Assembly (NCBI GenBank): GCA_025667525.1
Contig: CM046878.1
Location: 99,525,237 to 99,589,236, forward strand
Source: Glebionis coronaria
Lineage: Eukaryota > Streptophyta > Magnoliopsida > Asterales > Asteraceae
Reading direction: 5' to 3'
DNA length: 64,000 bases
A program made the translations under genes and the position numbers. Below the pieces are notes generated by a model. It searched no databases and was not told where the DNA came from. It saw only the letters and a program-made list of their open reading frames with translations. This document shows positions 23,383 to 37,135 of this stretch, in pieces; within the stretch, counting starts at the first letter, position 1, and the number at the start of each line of letters is the position of its first letter.

Positions 23383-23985
23383 GCTACACATGCATATTAG
23401 GGAGAAATGTGTTGATTTGTATCAATTATTGGGAGTTAATAATAGTCCATGTATTATTGTGTAGATATTTGTTAAGTGTCTAGGTATTTTGGTTAAACCT
23501 TTAGATCCCTTGGTGAAAGTATATAATGAATATATCATTATAATTATTTTACTTGAATAAATTATATAACTGACAGTGTGTAATAATATACATTGTTTTA
23601 AAGTGTTAGGTGTTTGTTCATAGTATGAGGTATATGTAAATATATACATATAAATATAAATCCAGGTGCTTAATAAATTAAGTAAATAATAATACAGTTT
23701 ATCAAAAGTGTATACTGAGGTGGTGAGTCCTTGTTCAATCATGTGGCCAGTCAATTGTCAACGTAGTCAATAAAGACTAAAAGTTCATATAAATGTACAA
23801 ATAGATATTAATAATAGTATGACAAAAGAATATGATTATTAATAAGTCATATAAAAGTGGAATTTTATAGATTCTAAAAATAATGAGTACAACAGTTGAC
23901 AAAGTCAATAAGGTAAAATCAGAGGTTTTACAGCACTATCCCGTTATTTTAGCTTTGTCCTCAAAGCTTAAGATGAAGTCACCTG

Positions 23986-25377
23986 TCAGGTGAACAAGTG
24001 TGGGTACTTGGTTTTGAACGAGTCTTCTCGTTCCCATGTGAACTCAGGACCTCTCCTCGAGTGCAAACGTACTTTGATCAACGGGATGCGACTGCGTTTC
24101 AATTTCTTAACCGTCCTCTCCATGATTTCTACTGGTTCTTCTATGAACTGGAGTTTGTCGTCAAACTGAACTCCTTTCGATGGTATAGCCAATGGTTCTT
24201 CATCATAGCACTTCTTCAGGTTAGACACGTGAAAAGTAGAGTGTACCCGACTCAGTTGCTGGGGCAACTCTAAATGATAAGCTACTTCCCCGATCCTGGC
24301 TATTACTTTGAAAGGGCCGACATAAAGTGGATTCAGTTTTCCACGTTTACCAAAGCGTACAACACCCTTCCAAGGTGATACCTTGAGCATGACACGATCA
24401 CCTACTTCAAATTGCATAGGTTTGCGTTTCGGGTCCGCGTAGCTCTTTTGTCGATCGCGGGCAGCTTGAATTCTTTACTTTATGAGAATGATCTTGTCTG
24501 TAGTCTCCTGGATTAACTCTGGTCTAGTGAGCTGAAATTCACCTACTTCTGCCCATCACACAGGTGAACGACACTTTCGACCATATAGTGCTTAAAAAGG
24601 GGCAGCCTTAATGCTGACATGATAACTGTTGTTGTAGGAGAATTACACTAAAGGAATGTGGTCAACCCATCCATTTTCAAAGTCAATCACACGTGCTCGT
24701 AGCATGTCTTCTAGAGTCTGGATGGTTCGTTCTCTTTGACCGTCAGTATGCGGATGATAAGCGGTGCTCATGTCCAAATTGGTACCTAAGGCTCGTTGGA
24801 AAGCCTTCTAAAAGTTTGATGTGAACCTACCGCCTCGATCACAAATTATTGAGACTGGTATTCCATGTTTGGTAACTATCTCATTCAGGTACATCTTTGC
24901 TAGTTTTGTCAGGGAATCATTTTCCCTAATTGGCAGGAAATGAGCGGACTTGGTGAGTCGGTCGACGATTACCCAGATAGTATCGTAACCGTTAGATAAC
25001 TTTGGGAGTTTGGTGAAAAAGTCCATGGTGATGTTGTCCCACTTCCATTTCAGTATCTCGGGTTGTACAAGTAAACCCGATGGTCTCTGGTGTTCAGTTT
25101 TGACTCGTGAACATGTCAAACACTTCTGCACGTAGGTAGCGATGTCAGCTTTCATATTTGGCCACCAATATAGTTTCTTCATATCTTGATACATCTTTTC
25201 AGATCCGGGATGTATAGAATATTTAGACTTATGGGATTCGTGCATGATCACGTTTCTCAAATCTCCATAGCAAGGTAACCAACTCGTTCCGTGAAGGCAT
25301 AGGGTTCCATCTGCTCTTGGCTCTAGCTTCTCCTTAGTAAGGTCGGTTCTGAGCATTACCCTGACGTCTTCCTTCAC
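23986..25377 (-). pseudogene. Integrase, array copy 2 (broken)
   Basis: It reads in two main pieces: 25377-24808 ([21 protein letters not shown], zinc region, core up to GGRFTSNF) and 24417-23986 ([23 protein letters not shown] module, end at KTKYPHLF). Between them (24418-24807) the frame is interrupted by several stops, while the DNA stays collinear with copy 1. Confidence 0.83.
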
Positions 25378-25384
25378 GAGGTTT

Positions 25385-25959
25385 TCAGGTAATTGAGCTT
25401 GAGTCTAAGCTATTAAAAATCCGTTTGGGTAGATCCAAACTGATTGTCATAACTAATGCCCGAAATCTCATAGGAGGGTCCGTTTCATTACGACTTAGAG
25501 CATCAACAACCACGTTTGCTTTACCGGGGTGGTATTTTATCTCGCAGTCGTAGTCACTCAACAACTCAATCCAACGGCGTTGTCTCATATTCAGCTCCTT
25601 CTGATCCAATATGCATTGCGAACTTTTGTGGTCAGTATACACTGTACACTTCGTTCTGTATAGGTAATGTCTCCAGATTTTGAGAGCAAATACTACGGAT
25701 CCAAGTTCTAGATCGTGAGTAGTGTAGTTCTTCTCATGTTTCTTCAGTTGTCTTGAAGCATAGGCGACCACTTTCATTCTCTGCATCTGTACTGCACCTA
25801 AACCTTTGTGTGAGGCATCATAATAAACAACGAAATCATCGTTGCCTTCAGGCAAGGCTAATATAGGTGCACTACACAACTTCTGCTTGATCAGTTGAAA
25901 AGCTGATTCTTCCTTCTCTCTCCGATCGAACTTTATTCCTTTCTAGGTGAGTTTGTTCA
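25385..25959 (-). pseudogene. RNase H, array copy 2
   Basis: One open piece from 25879: [33 protein letters not shown], then [20 protein letters not shown] and VVDALSR. It is longer than in copy 1 and keeps the Asp-Ala-Ser (DAS) motif at the domain start. At about 25959 it joins gag sequence, the same deletion junction as near 14164. Confidence 0.82.
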
Positions 25960-26298
25960 TTGGTTCTCAAGCAACGTGCAGGTGGCAAACTTGACTTTGT
26001 TCTCGTCTGCACAATCGTTGATGCGGAACACAGACTCCAACCTTTCAAACCACTGCATCAACTCCACAACACCCTCTCTTACTTTGTAGTACGCATGCTT
26101 ACACTTCAGAAAGTCGGGATAAGAGCAACCCCTAGTGGTCTAATTATTCCTGCGGTTATTGGAGATTTGGCTATCGTCCATGTTTCTGCTGGCAGCCATC
26201 GCAGTTGCGATGCCTTGATCAATAATTTCCCTTAGTTGGGCAGCAGTGAAGTTTTGGGTAGCGTCGACATTGTTGGGGTTCGTTCTAGTGATTACCAT
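25960..26298 (-). pseudogene. Truncated gag, array copy 2
   Basis: DNA collinear with 14165-14506. On the minus strand it starts with ATG at 26296-26298 (MVITRTNPNNVDATQN...), has a stop within the NNRRNN run, and ends at KFATCTLLEN like copy 1. Confidence 0.78.
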
Positions 26299-26639
26299 TT
26301 GTCTATAATCATACACAAAAATGAAATCATTAGTTTAAGGTGTTAGCACAGTTTTATATATATAGATACACGAAAAGGAATTCATGCATAGACTTCACAA
26401 CAAATTGGATAACCTGTTAAAAGTTTATAATATAATACAGTACAGAATATAACAAAAGATGATGAGTACATGCCATTTCTAGAATAGAAATACATACAAA
26501 ATGTACAACCAATCCAAGACAGAGCACAACCCGCCTGTCTGGGATGATGGTACACATAATCTAGAGTACATCGTCTACGAATAACTATTCTAAATAGTAC
26601 AGTACAATGATACAAATGATAAAAGAAAGTACAAATACA

Positions 26640-27558
26640 TGAGGTCCTATATCATGATAGTTGGGATGAAACCCAAAAGCTTATCATGATGTACAAAAGA
26701 TCTAGCACATCTAGTCTACTCGTGTCTGACAGACTCCTCCGAGATGGCTGGTGCTGTAGGTGGTGATGATATAGTTGGTGCATGCATAACATCCTACATC
26801 GAGGTCATGGAAGCTCGGGTCTCCTTAAGGAGTCGAAGTGCCTCTATAAACTGATTTCTAAATGTCTGGTGGGCTCCTCGAAGATGTGCAGTCTCTGCAG
26901 TCAATCCCTGATGACGGACGTGCTGGAGATCGAAGAAGATAGAAAGCGTCTGCTCCATAGTCATAAGAGCAATGTGAGTCTCATACTACTGACTCTGCAG
27001 GGTGTAGATCTGCTCACGGAGAGACTCATTCTCCTTCAGCAACCACTGTAGGGAATGATAAGTCATAGACCACGCTCCTCAAGCAGCGTGCGCCTCGACA
27101 CTAACGATCCAACACAAAAGGTCCCGACGCTCCTGTAGAGCAGTGCGTCCAAGCTGTCCAGCTGATAGCAGAGTATTAATCTCTGCTACGTCCAGTGCAT
27201 GGCGTGCAGCCAGTGCAACTATCTGGGCCTGAAAAGGGTCCACACGTCTCGCACCGGAACCCTCGCCGACCTCAAAAGTAGAGTCGACAGGTGCCTCGTA
27301 CCTCCTCTTACGAGGTGGCGGAGACTCGGGTGCGTAGCCCAAGAGTGAGGAAGCTGGTGGTATAGGTGGTAAGGTAGTAGTCGGCTGAACCTCATCCCCA
27401 GCGAGGGATACAGGTGAAACAAGTGGAGTAGTGATGAGAGCAACAACGAGTGCGGTGTCACCAGAAGTGTGACTATCGTCAGACTCGCTAGCAGATATCC
27501 ATCCATGTAAGACGGATGTCGGTGATAAAGCAACAGGAGTATCAGTAGGTGATGTCAT
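26640..27558 (-). pseudogene. Ser/Pro-rich leader ORF, array copy 2
   Basis: ATG at 27556-27558 (MTSPTDTPVALSPTS...). It matches copy 1 through the Pro-rich part (YAPESPPPRKRRYEAPVDST) and the helical start, but stops at 27079 after SVEAHAA where copy 1 stays open. The downstream sequence to about 26640 is collinear with the copy 1 tail. Confidence 0.65.
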
Positions 27559-27903
27559 AATGAATATGAAAATAATATCGTTTTAATTGACGTAAGTATA
27601 ATCTGACTCAAGTTAAATTTTTTTAGGAATTATGATTAAATTATATAATAGTGCCGTTTAACATCGCCAGTTAAAGGTTATGTTAATACTTATAAGACTA
27701 ATCAACCGGATGTTCATAATCAATGCGCAGTTAGCCACATAAAAATGTATGCTCTACACTCTATATGCTTAGCTATTCTAGTCCCAAAAATCCCAAAAGA
27801 TTTTTAAAGCAGTTATAGTCCAGTTTATATAAATTTTTTATTTTTATATTTATTTTAAATTTTTCGTTCTGGTTCTCTATAACTATCGCTCTGATACCAT
27901 TTC

Positions 27904-30900
27904 TGTGACACCCCCAAATTGGTCAAATGCAGCGGAAATAGTATTTGGGTGTCACGTGACGTGGATCAACAACAGATAGTATGTAGAGCAACAGATAAAA
28001 GATTATCATTACATTTATTACATGAATAAAAGTGGAAATGTTATTAAAATTGTCTTAAACATTATTTAGTAGTTGAAATCATTCCCAGTTTATAAAACCC
28101 CAGATGAGCTCTATAAATGCAGCCTATCATGATGCTTGATTCCATGCACGTCAAAACCAGCTTCAGTTTCCTAAGAAAACATGCGTAGAGAGTCAACATA
28201 AAGTTGGTAAATTCACAGGTTTAGTAAAAAGAGTTTGGACAATAAACATTCACTGAAGTAGTAATGCACATAGCATCAACACTTAAAGGTAATTACATTC
28301 CCTATTGCCCGAAACTGATACTTGACACGTTAAGTTCACAACAAATGAGAACCCTTCGCATTAATAAAAATGCACCCAATATAATGTTCCAACATGTTAA
28401 ACATCTATTGTCCTGGCCTAGGCACAGTGAGCGTTACTCACCCAGATGGGGATGGTCAGTCCCAAATAGATATATTTAAACATTCAGGTAATTCAACAAT
28501 TTTAACAGTTTCAGATGCAGGGGTCATGCGGGTTCATCTACAATAGGCAAATGTAATCAAAGGTTCGTAGTTCAGTTTATGTCCATCAAATAAAATATGT
28601 TGCATGTTTTCTTCCCCTTAAAAGGCCTTAAAAGTTTATCAATATACAAAGTGGGGCCATGAACTCACCTCAGTAGTACAACAATAAGTCACAAGAAAAT
28701 CTGATGTGAAGCTCACGATACAGTCAACAACCTAAATAATTATAAAGTCTCAGTAAATGCAAAGCATAATATATAAAAGTTTCAGAACAAGTCTGTGCAT
28801 GCTTATACTGGTTTTAAGCATTTTATTACGATATCTGTAATTTAGTTCATCGTTGTGCAAGTAATAGAAGTATTTATTTTTAAGTGTAAATAAATAATAT
28901 CATTTAATTAATTAATTTGTTTAATTAATATCCTCGTACTTGTATAATTTATAAAGTTATTTAAATATTTATAAAGAAAGTTTTATATATATTTAAAAGA
29001 TGAAAAGAAATAAATTTAATTAATATATATATTTTTATAAGTTAATCATATTTAATTTATATATTATATAAATAACGTTTATAAAAATGTATAACATTTT
29101 AATTCAATTTAATTCAACGTTCCCGAAGGTTTGTATAATTATTAAATTATAAGTTTGGGAAAAATAACGAGTGTTGTATTTATTTAAGTTTTACGTTTTT
29201 AATATTGGGTATATATATAGTAAATTAGGGTTTGTTATAGTTTATGAAAATTACATTTTAGTCCCTCGATTTATATAATTACCCTCGGTTAATTACTAGA
29301 ATACCCCTACGGTTTGTAAAACTTTCAAGTAATTTCAAAACTGGTCCCTACCTAGTTACACGTGTAACTAGGGCTTAAAAGTTTCAAAGGTTGTCACTTT
29401 TAGTCCTTGTAGTATTCGGTTATAATTAGGGTTAGAAAATGTTTCATAAACGCCCCTTAGGGCACCAAACAAGATTCGGTTAATGCCATAATGGCCCCTA
29501 GGGTATTATTAGGGCTTGTTTAACTTACTTAATTTGGCAAGAAAGGCCCCTAGGGCTCCTAATAGTTTCAGCAAGTGGCAAAAGAGGTCCCTAAGGTTCT
29601 AATCAAGTTATACAACTACACATAACTAACAATAATTACAAAATGGGTCCTCTCACTTTGGTTTGAGTCTCGAATGGTATAAATAACCACCCTTAACTCT
29701 GGCCAAATTATAAAGTAGGTCCTTAGGTTTTAACTTTTGTTAAAATAAGTTTCTAAGCATGACCATTTAAGTCCCTAGACATATTTAATTTACAAAATCA
29801 ATCTGAAGGTTTATTATTTACACTTTTAGTCCGAAACTTTATTAAAATCACATTTTAATCCAAAAGTTTATAAAATCCTATTTTTCATACAAAAAGTTTT
29901 ATAATATAATTATTTAACAAAAATAAAGTTTATTTTAAGTATGATTATCCTAGTGGGCTAAATGGGCTTAATGGGTTCATAGTTTCTATAAGGCTTACAT
30001 AGTGGGTTTAATGGGCGTAACTATATTCTTACTATTCATTGGGCCTTATAATCCATTAAGGTAACTAGTTAACATGTTTCGTTAGTTACCTAGATCTAAT
30101 GATTTCTAGGCTTATAGCAACATTTCAAAGTTATCCATCGTACTAAACCATGAGGTAAACCCCATGTTTAGATTTAAACATGCATAGGTTTTCATGGGTT
30201 TTCTAGTTAAGCATGTCCATGAGATTGTGGTCACCATAGTTAACAAGATTTTACATCACATAAACTGATACATCATTTCAAGTCGTGACCTATAATGGTC
30301 TAGGTTTGCTTAGATTTGTTTTTAGGTTAAGTTTTACTTGAGATATGTACATATATGTTCACGTGTATGAAAATGAAGTATATAGAAAAGATAGGTTTCA
30401 TGATACTTACTTGTTAGATAGTTCTAGGAGTGAATAAGTGAACTAGTAGTAACTTGATCTTGTTTCCAACAATGGTGGTAGCCTATGTCAAAACCTAGCC
30501 ATGACCCTTAAGACTTGTGAGTACTCTTGGAGTTGTCTTGGAGATCAAGCTTGTTGTAGCAGTAACAATGATTGGTATTTAGGATGAAAGAGACATAGAT
30601 TGCCTTAGTAAATGAAGTAGTAAATGAACTTTGAAGGATTTTGGTGATGATAGTAAATGAGCCATGAGTTTGAGAGAGTGAAATGTGGATCTTTTCAAGT
30701 GTTCTATGTTGTGTGTGTTTGTGAGATTCAAGTTATATTCGGATAAACTAGGCAAGAGAGAGATCCAAATGAGTATCTAGTTGTGTACAATGAATCTTAG
30801 TAAGATTATGCAAGATTTTGGGAAGATATGTTAGATATTAAGCACATGCCAAAACTAGCAAAGTCTTTACCTTCCCATTTGTGTGTCTATCCGTGGGTTT

Positions 30901-31632
30901 TTCAAAGGTCAAAGGGGGACAAGATTGACATGTAATAGTGTATTATGTATGGTGAAGTATGGAAAGAGTATGGTGTGTGTAAGGCATAGTAAACGTATAG
31001 TGTACATTGTGGATGTATTTGTTTGAGATTGCTTGCAAGTTAGCAAGTTATTATGGATGTGTAAGCATGCCCATATACACGGCTACACATGCATATTAGG
31101 GAGAAATGTGTTGACTTGTATCAAGTATTGGGAGTTAATAATAGTCCATGTATTATAGTATAGATATTTGTTAAGTTTCTAGGTATTTTGGTTAAACCTT
31201 TAGATCCCTTGGTGAAAGTATATAATGAGTATATCATTATAATTATTTTACTTGAATAAAGTAAATAAATGACAATGTGTAATAATATACATTGTTTTAA
31301 AGTGTTAGGTGTTTGTTCATAGTATGAGGTATATGTAAATATATACACATAAATATAAATCCAGGTACTTAATTAATTAAGTAAATAATGATACAGTTTA
31401 TCAAAAGTGTGTACTGAGGTGGTGAGTCCTTGTTCAATCACGTGGCCAGTCAATTGCCAACGTAGTTAATAAAGACTAAAGGTTCATATAAATATACAAA
31501 TAAATATGAATAATAGTATGACAAAAAGAATATGATTATTAATAAGTCATATAAAAGTGGAATTTTATAGATTCAAAAAATAGTGAGTACAACAGTTGAC
31601 AAAGTCAATAAGGTAAAATAAGAGGTTTTACA
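27904..31632 (-). repeat. Right LTR of the chromovirus-like array (3729 bp, uninterrupted)
   Basis: Plus-strand ends TGTGACACCCCC and GAGGTTTTACA. This is the cleanest copy of the LTR and the reference for the insertions in the other two. It contains no long ORF. The flank to the right (CTAAACAAACGG) is unrelated to the array, so 31632 is the array edge. Confidence 0.9.
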
Positions 31633-31924
31633 CTAAACAAACGGGCTGAACCAATTGGCCTTATTAGCTAACATGACTATCTCAAATCAGTTCTCAATAA
31701 TAAGGGTAAGAAAAGTCAAAAGACTATAACCGGAAATAAACGCAAAAACGAAGATAATTTGTGTAATTTACTCTTGAAAATTTTATAAAATATTCAGAAG
31801 GAAGGGAAATATACACATGACGTTATGTTGATTATCTATATGTATAGTCCTTAAGCTCATTTGGACATGATGTATCCTTATTCTTCATTTTTATCTCATT
31901 TAGTGGATAATATTAAATCTTTAA
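31633..31924. other. Unassigned AT-rich flank
   Basis: About 290 bp between the array edge and the next element. No ORF, repeat or TE terminus was recognised. Confidence 0.5.
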
Positions 31925-33658
31925 TGTTGGATAATTCAAACGAAAAAAATAAACAAACAAACACGAACAAATTAGGTGGAAGCACAAATTTACAATCCGA
32001 AAGCTACAAAGAAAACAAATGTAATTGCCCTCTATTTATAGAAAGCAATTACTCAATACTAAACAAAGACATACTAAAAATAACAAAACTTGTCAGACAA
32101 ACCAAACAAATTATCTAAAATAAATTAGCTAAATAAACCCTAAAGTTTAACTCACTTTCCAACAATCTCCACCATGAGTTCAACTTCACATGAAACTTCA
32201 AAACAAAGGAATCTTGGTCTTCAAATTCAAATATCCGAATACCAAATTCCAAACGCCCCTTGAGAATTTAAGTCACTTTTCGAAAAATATCCACCTTGAC
32301 TTCAACTCCATTTGAAGCTTTAAACCAAACGAACATTCCGTCTTCAAATTCTAAATTCCAAACGCTAGAGATACTAGCCAAATTTATACAAACAAGCAAA
32401 CAAAAAAACGATCGAATTTGAAAACGATCTCAAACAAACAAACAAATGATCGAATTTGAAAACGATATCAAACAAACAAACAAACAAACAAATGATCAGA
32501 CCTGAAAACGATCCAAAAAAACAAACAAATGATTGAACCTAAAAATGATCCAAACAAACAAACAAATGATCGAACCTAAAAACGTTCAACCAAACAAACG
32601 ATTGAACCTGAAAATGATCTACCAAGCAAACGATGAACCTGAAAACGATCAACCAAACAAATGATCTTCACCAAAGACTATCAAGTTCGAGCAACCAAAC
32701 TCGAAAACCCGGCGAACAAAGATCCCAAATTATCCGAACGATCGAACAAATTTCAAATGACCTAATTATTACCAAGTCTTCAAACGCCAAATCGATCTTC
32801 AAACCCAAATATTTACTCCACCGTAACCGATAAATCTGAATCAACGTCACTAACTCTTCAAATAAATCAATATCAACCCAATATATCACTAAGTGCCAAA
32901 TACCTTCGAACGACTAACTCCAAATCTAATACGATGGGAAAAGAAAACCTTTCCTAAAACAACATTTAAAAATCAAATCTAAATATTTGTTTCCCAAAGA
33001 AACTCGAGCGGACCTTTGATAACGAAAACGATTCTTTAAACAGTTCTTAAGATTCCAAATTCTAAATAACCTAAATGTACAGTTATTAATGTTCGAACGA
33101 ATTTAAAGCTCATGTAAACCAAAGCGCAATGTTAAACTCAAATTCCATTGTCATTCAAAACAAAACATCCAGCGATCCACGAACCAATCTATGTTTAATA
33201 ACCAATCAAATTAAACAAATATTATATTCAAAGGGATAATCCCCTTTTTAAACACGAATATCAGCTACTAAACCAATTAAAGTCACCAATCAAACGTGAC
33301 TATCCGAATCCCATGTATCCGCAATGATCGACTAAAACTCAATCGTATCCCAAACGAAACCCCTCTTTTTTTGTTTTTTTCTTCATGGCGAATCAAACCA
33401 AGGTCTGATACCACTCGTTAGATAATTCAAACAAACAAACACGAATAAACTAAGTGGAAGCTTTTACTCAATCCAAAGTTACAATCTAAAAGCTACAAAG
33501 AAAACTAATGTCATTGCCCTCTATTTATAAGGAACCAATGACCCAAAATATACCAAACAAAAACATACTAAAAATAAGAAAACTTGTTAGACAAGCCAAA
33601 CAAATTAATTAAAATAAATTTACAAAATAAACCATAAAGTTTAACTCACTTTCCAACA
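31925..33658 (-). mobile_element. Small non-autonomous copia-like LTR element (TRIM-like, 1734 bp)
   Basis: Two ~240-bp LTRs (31925-32164 and 33417-33658) with ends TGTTGGATAATTC / CTTTCCAACA. On the minus strand a primer site (GTGGTATCAGACC, 33403-33415) abuts the right LTR and a polypurine tract (GGTGGAGAT) abuts the left LTR, so the element points left. The 1.25 kb internal part has no gag or pol. The right LTR begins CGTTAG instead of TGTTGG. No clear target duplication was seen (TTTAA versus CTCAA). It must depend on proteins supplied by other elements. Confidence 0.83.
32395..32680. repeat. Degenerate ~30-bp tandem repeat inside the small copia-like element
   Basis: Repeated blocks of (CAAA)n followed by TGATCGAACCTGAAAACGAT-like sequence, about eight copies with variable numbers of CAAA. 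Confidence 0.85.
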
Positions 33659-33745
33659 CTCAATTTATATTGTAAGAGTATTTTAAACTTTTCACACGTG
33701 AACTATGTAAATTTTTATCATTAACAAGCCCTCCTCATTTACTTT

Positions 33746-33953
<208 letters not shown>

Positions 33954-33958
33954 CTGAT

Positions 33959-36870
33959 CGACTTTCTATCTCTAACCAACCGTTTGATCAATCGACTAAT
34001 AGATCAAAACAATAACTCTAATCGATCATTTATTATTATACAATCGATCAATCGATCGTTCTATCAGGTTTAGCCTTTTTGAACTTGTCTGATTTAAAAT
34101 AAGCTTATTATTTAGCTTTTTTATACGACTTATTTAATTTAGTGTTATTATTAAGCTTTTTAACAAGCTTGTTATAAGTGTGCGTATGAAGATAATGTGC
34201 TAAATGTATGAGCTAGCTTATTAGCTTATCTTGATTAGTTATTTGTTTTTATGGCTTCAATGAATATGTAGATTATTGTGAATAATTTAATTTATGTGAA
34301 CTAGATGAGAGTTCTAAATAAGCTTGCTTATTGGCTTATTTTAGTGTTATGAGGTTTTATAAATATGAGAGTTATGAATAACCTTATGTTAGTTTGAATA
34401 AGCTATATTATTAGGCATTTTTATGGTCTTAACAATTTATTATTGAATATTTGATTTAATTAAGTTGCTGATGCGAGCTGAATTAAGCTTTGTATATGAA
34501 GAAGTTTTAGCAACTTATGAGGTTTGGCCGTGTGGAAGTTGTTCCAGAAAAAGTAGATTTGATTAAAAATAAATAAGAACTGATTGGTGAAGAAGAAGAG
34601 TAGTTCAATAATAAGAATGTTTTGGTTTTAATCATGAATTTAGTTGACTCTTTTGTTTTTGTATCTTTTGATTATGAATAAGTGTTTTAGTCATGATTTT
34701 ACATTATGTTACATTATGTTTGACCAAGTGTTTAAGCATTAATTATATACTTTTAAATAGTACTCTTTTTATTTTTTAAACAAATGTTTACTAATTAATT
34801 TAACAGACTCTTTGTTTAAGCGTGAGTTCAACAAAATCTTTGTTTTGTTAATCTATCTAATTTTTATGAGTATCATATATGATAATTCATTATCATATAT
34901 GATATTATTAAAAAGTACTATTTTTATTTCTTGAACTAGTGTTTAATCATGAATCCAATATAATTTTTGTTTTAATTATGAGTTCAGCAGGCCATTTGTT
35001 TAATCTATCAAACTTTTCTTGAGTATCATATATGATAATAGTCCATATATGAAAAAATTAACAATTACAGGTATTATCATAAATGATATTGCATCATAAT
35101 ATTTGATACTCAAAAATGGTAAAAACTATGCTTTAAAAATATGATAAAAACTTTAACAAAATAACCACACTATCTAAGAGTTACATCCGCAGATGTTTCG
35201 TCATTTTCATATTCAACAATAAACATAATGATTTAGTAGCATTTTAAAGTTCAAGAATTATACCACAATACAAGAATTACTAAAAGATGAACTATTGAAA
35301 TGCCTAAAATAATAGGTGTTGATCTCAGGATCAACATTTCTGTTGCAAACTTGGCACTCGGCTTTTGTCATCTCATGTACATGCCCTTGTTCTTTCAGTT
35401 GAGAATCCGATGTTTCATTCCTTGGCCTTGTCTTTTTGTAGCTCACTTTGGTATGATGATTCTTACTTTCTATGTTCACTTCTTCGGCCTTGAGATGATT
35501 AAATTCCTCAAAATGCACTGAAAATTAACTATATATACACAAATAAAAAGTTTTGGTTTTAGTTTTAAAGACATTATTATATATGATGTATTACAGAAGT
35601 TGACTTTCCATCATGTTATCATATATGCTAATATACACACAACTAACTTTTAATATTCTATCGCGAGATCACAACCTAACTTGTGTTTTGTTTTCAAGCA
35701 GATTATCGTATATGATATATTATAGTGTTATACAAGTTGACTTGCAAGCAGATTATCATATATAATATATCATATATTATATACTATATAACATATATCA
35801 TGTATATGATATATCTGTTCAACGCAGACTAAACCTTCGGCTATCCTACATATACAACAAAGGCTTAGCCGTGCTTTACGAACTCAAACTAACTTCTAGT
35901 CTATTATTTCATCTCTAAAATCACAATATCATCCACAAATCCTTTTAAATAATGAAATATGAACTTCTGGTCACTTATTTTCTTCATTGAAGTCTTAATA
36001 ATATAACATACTCTAGCTAAAACGTACTTATCATTATAACATCATTAAATATCATAATATTGTCAAAATATCAACAACATATTCATAAAAAATATATTAA
36101 CCCTACGATTCATGACTTAAGCTTAAATACCAAGAAAAATATGTAGATGATCATTTTTATACCTGAATGAGCACTTTTAATCATACTTTTCAACAGTTTT
36201 TACTATAACCATCATATTCCTCTTTATCTTTCATTTTTTGATGTGATTTATGGTTGGATTTTATGTTTTTGTTACAAATTATGTGTTTTTGTGTGTGAGA
36301 TCGATGTTTATATTTGGGATATGTGTATGTGTTAGTGTGCGTTTTAATAAAAGTGGTTGTGATAACTGATTGAGAGAGATAGATCTAGGTGGTGATGCAA
36401 GGTGTTGGATGAAATGACTAAAATACTCCTATCTTTTTATTATTATTATTTTGGTTAACAAGTGAGTTTTAATCTCAACCCTTAGATCTTTTTTATGGAT
36501 GGTTGAATTGGTCCCCTTGTACAAAGAAAGGGTATCCAATATAACACTCTTCTATCTATTGCTATACTATGATAAAAGTTATTTTGGATAATATACTTTT
36601 CTTGGATTCTAGAGACTCATCCCTACAATGCATCTCCATATCCATATAATGGATAAGATTAAAAATAATTTATTATTTCATCTATTTTTTATAATTTAAA
36701 TATATCTCCTAAATCGTTAAGTGTTAAATGAAAAAACTATACCGTCGTAGTGAGTATTCTTTTTACAGATATGTATTATGATATACTTTTAAAGAAAAAA
36801 ATTCTTTTTTTCTTGTTGTGGAAACTTGCATGAACTATCATATATGATAGTTGTGTTTCATCATATATGA
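33959..36870. other. AT-rich intergenic DNA with dispersed ATCATATATGAT palindromes
   Basis: No gene is supported. At least seven near-copies of the palindrome ATCATATATGAT occur, for example about 34867-34880, 34892-34905, 35027-35039, 35754-35766, 36838-36850 and 36859-36872. The left part (33960-34500) is rich in GCTTATTA-type motifs. Confidence 0.65.
35258..35518 (-). CDS. Unrecognised small ORF (86 codons)
   Basis: ATG-started ORF: MHFEEFNHLKAEEVNIESKN..., polar and charged, with a single CQVC pair and a Ser/Phe tail. No family was recognised, no splice partner or TATA context was seen, and it lies in AT-rich repeat-bearing DNA. It is as likely to be chance as a gene. Confidence 0.15.
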   Translation of the reverse strand: MHFEEFNHLKAEEVNIESKNHHTKVSYKKTRPRNETSDSQLKEQGHVHEMTKAECQVCNRNVDPEINTYYFRHFNSSSFSNSCIVV

Positions 36871-37135
36871 TAACCACCTCCGTCTCTCAATAAATGTTCA
36901 CATAAAATTTTTAAAGTCTCTTTTTATTAAACTTTTACCATAACTATTTGTTTTTATTTTATATAATACTTGATGAAAGATATATGAGTATATTTGAGTT
37001 TTAAATATATTTTCATTTTTAGTATAATTTTTATCAAGTAATATATAACACAAATAAAAATATATATAGTCAAAGTTAGATAAAAAGAATACTAAAAAAA
37101 TTCAGGTGGACACTTATTATGAGCCAGAGAGAGTA
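36871..37135. mobile_element. Stowaway-type MITE (Tc1/mariner), about 261 bp
   Basis: Left end CTCCGTCTCTCAATAAATG; right end on the minus strand ACTCTCTCTGGCTCATAATAAG. Together they resemble the CTCCCTCCGTCCCATAATAAG terminus known for plant Stowaway elements. TA dinucleotides flank both ends (36871-36872, 37134-37135). The interior is AT-rich and non-coding. Both flanks are the ATATGATA palindrome motif. Confidence 0.82.

Larger units (their letters stand above)
19465..23387 (-). mobile_element. Deleted LTR element with TA...TA ends (19470-23382), with GCTAC target duplication
   Basis: GCTAC flanks the element at 19465-19469 and 23383-23387; the empty site CACGGCTACACATG is seen at 9910-9925 and 31079-31091. 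On the minus strand it has a partial 5' LTR (23382 to about 22125), a short internal part (about 22124-21236) and a complete 3' LTR (21235-19470). The internal part has no long ORF. A polypurine tract (GTAGGGGATT on the minus strand) abuts the 3' LTR start TAATAAGTGTG, confirming the boundary. The 5' LTR lacks its 3' third and the primer site, so it cannot be reverse transcribed from this copy. The gypsy (Athila/Tat-like) assignment is a guess from the polypurine context. Confidence 0.85.
23933..27903 (-). mobile_element. Internal region 2 of the chromovirus-like array
   Basis: It lies between LTR ends at 23932 and 27904 and has the same contents, order and gag-to-RNase H deletion as internal region 1. 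Primer site (minus ATGGTATCAGAGC) at 27888-27900. The near-identical length and shared deletion show that both descend from one deleted element. It has more stops than copy 1 in integrase and gag. Confidence 0.87.
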
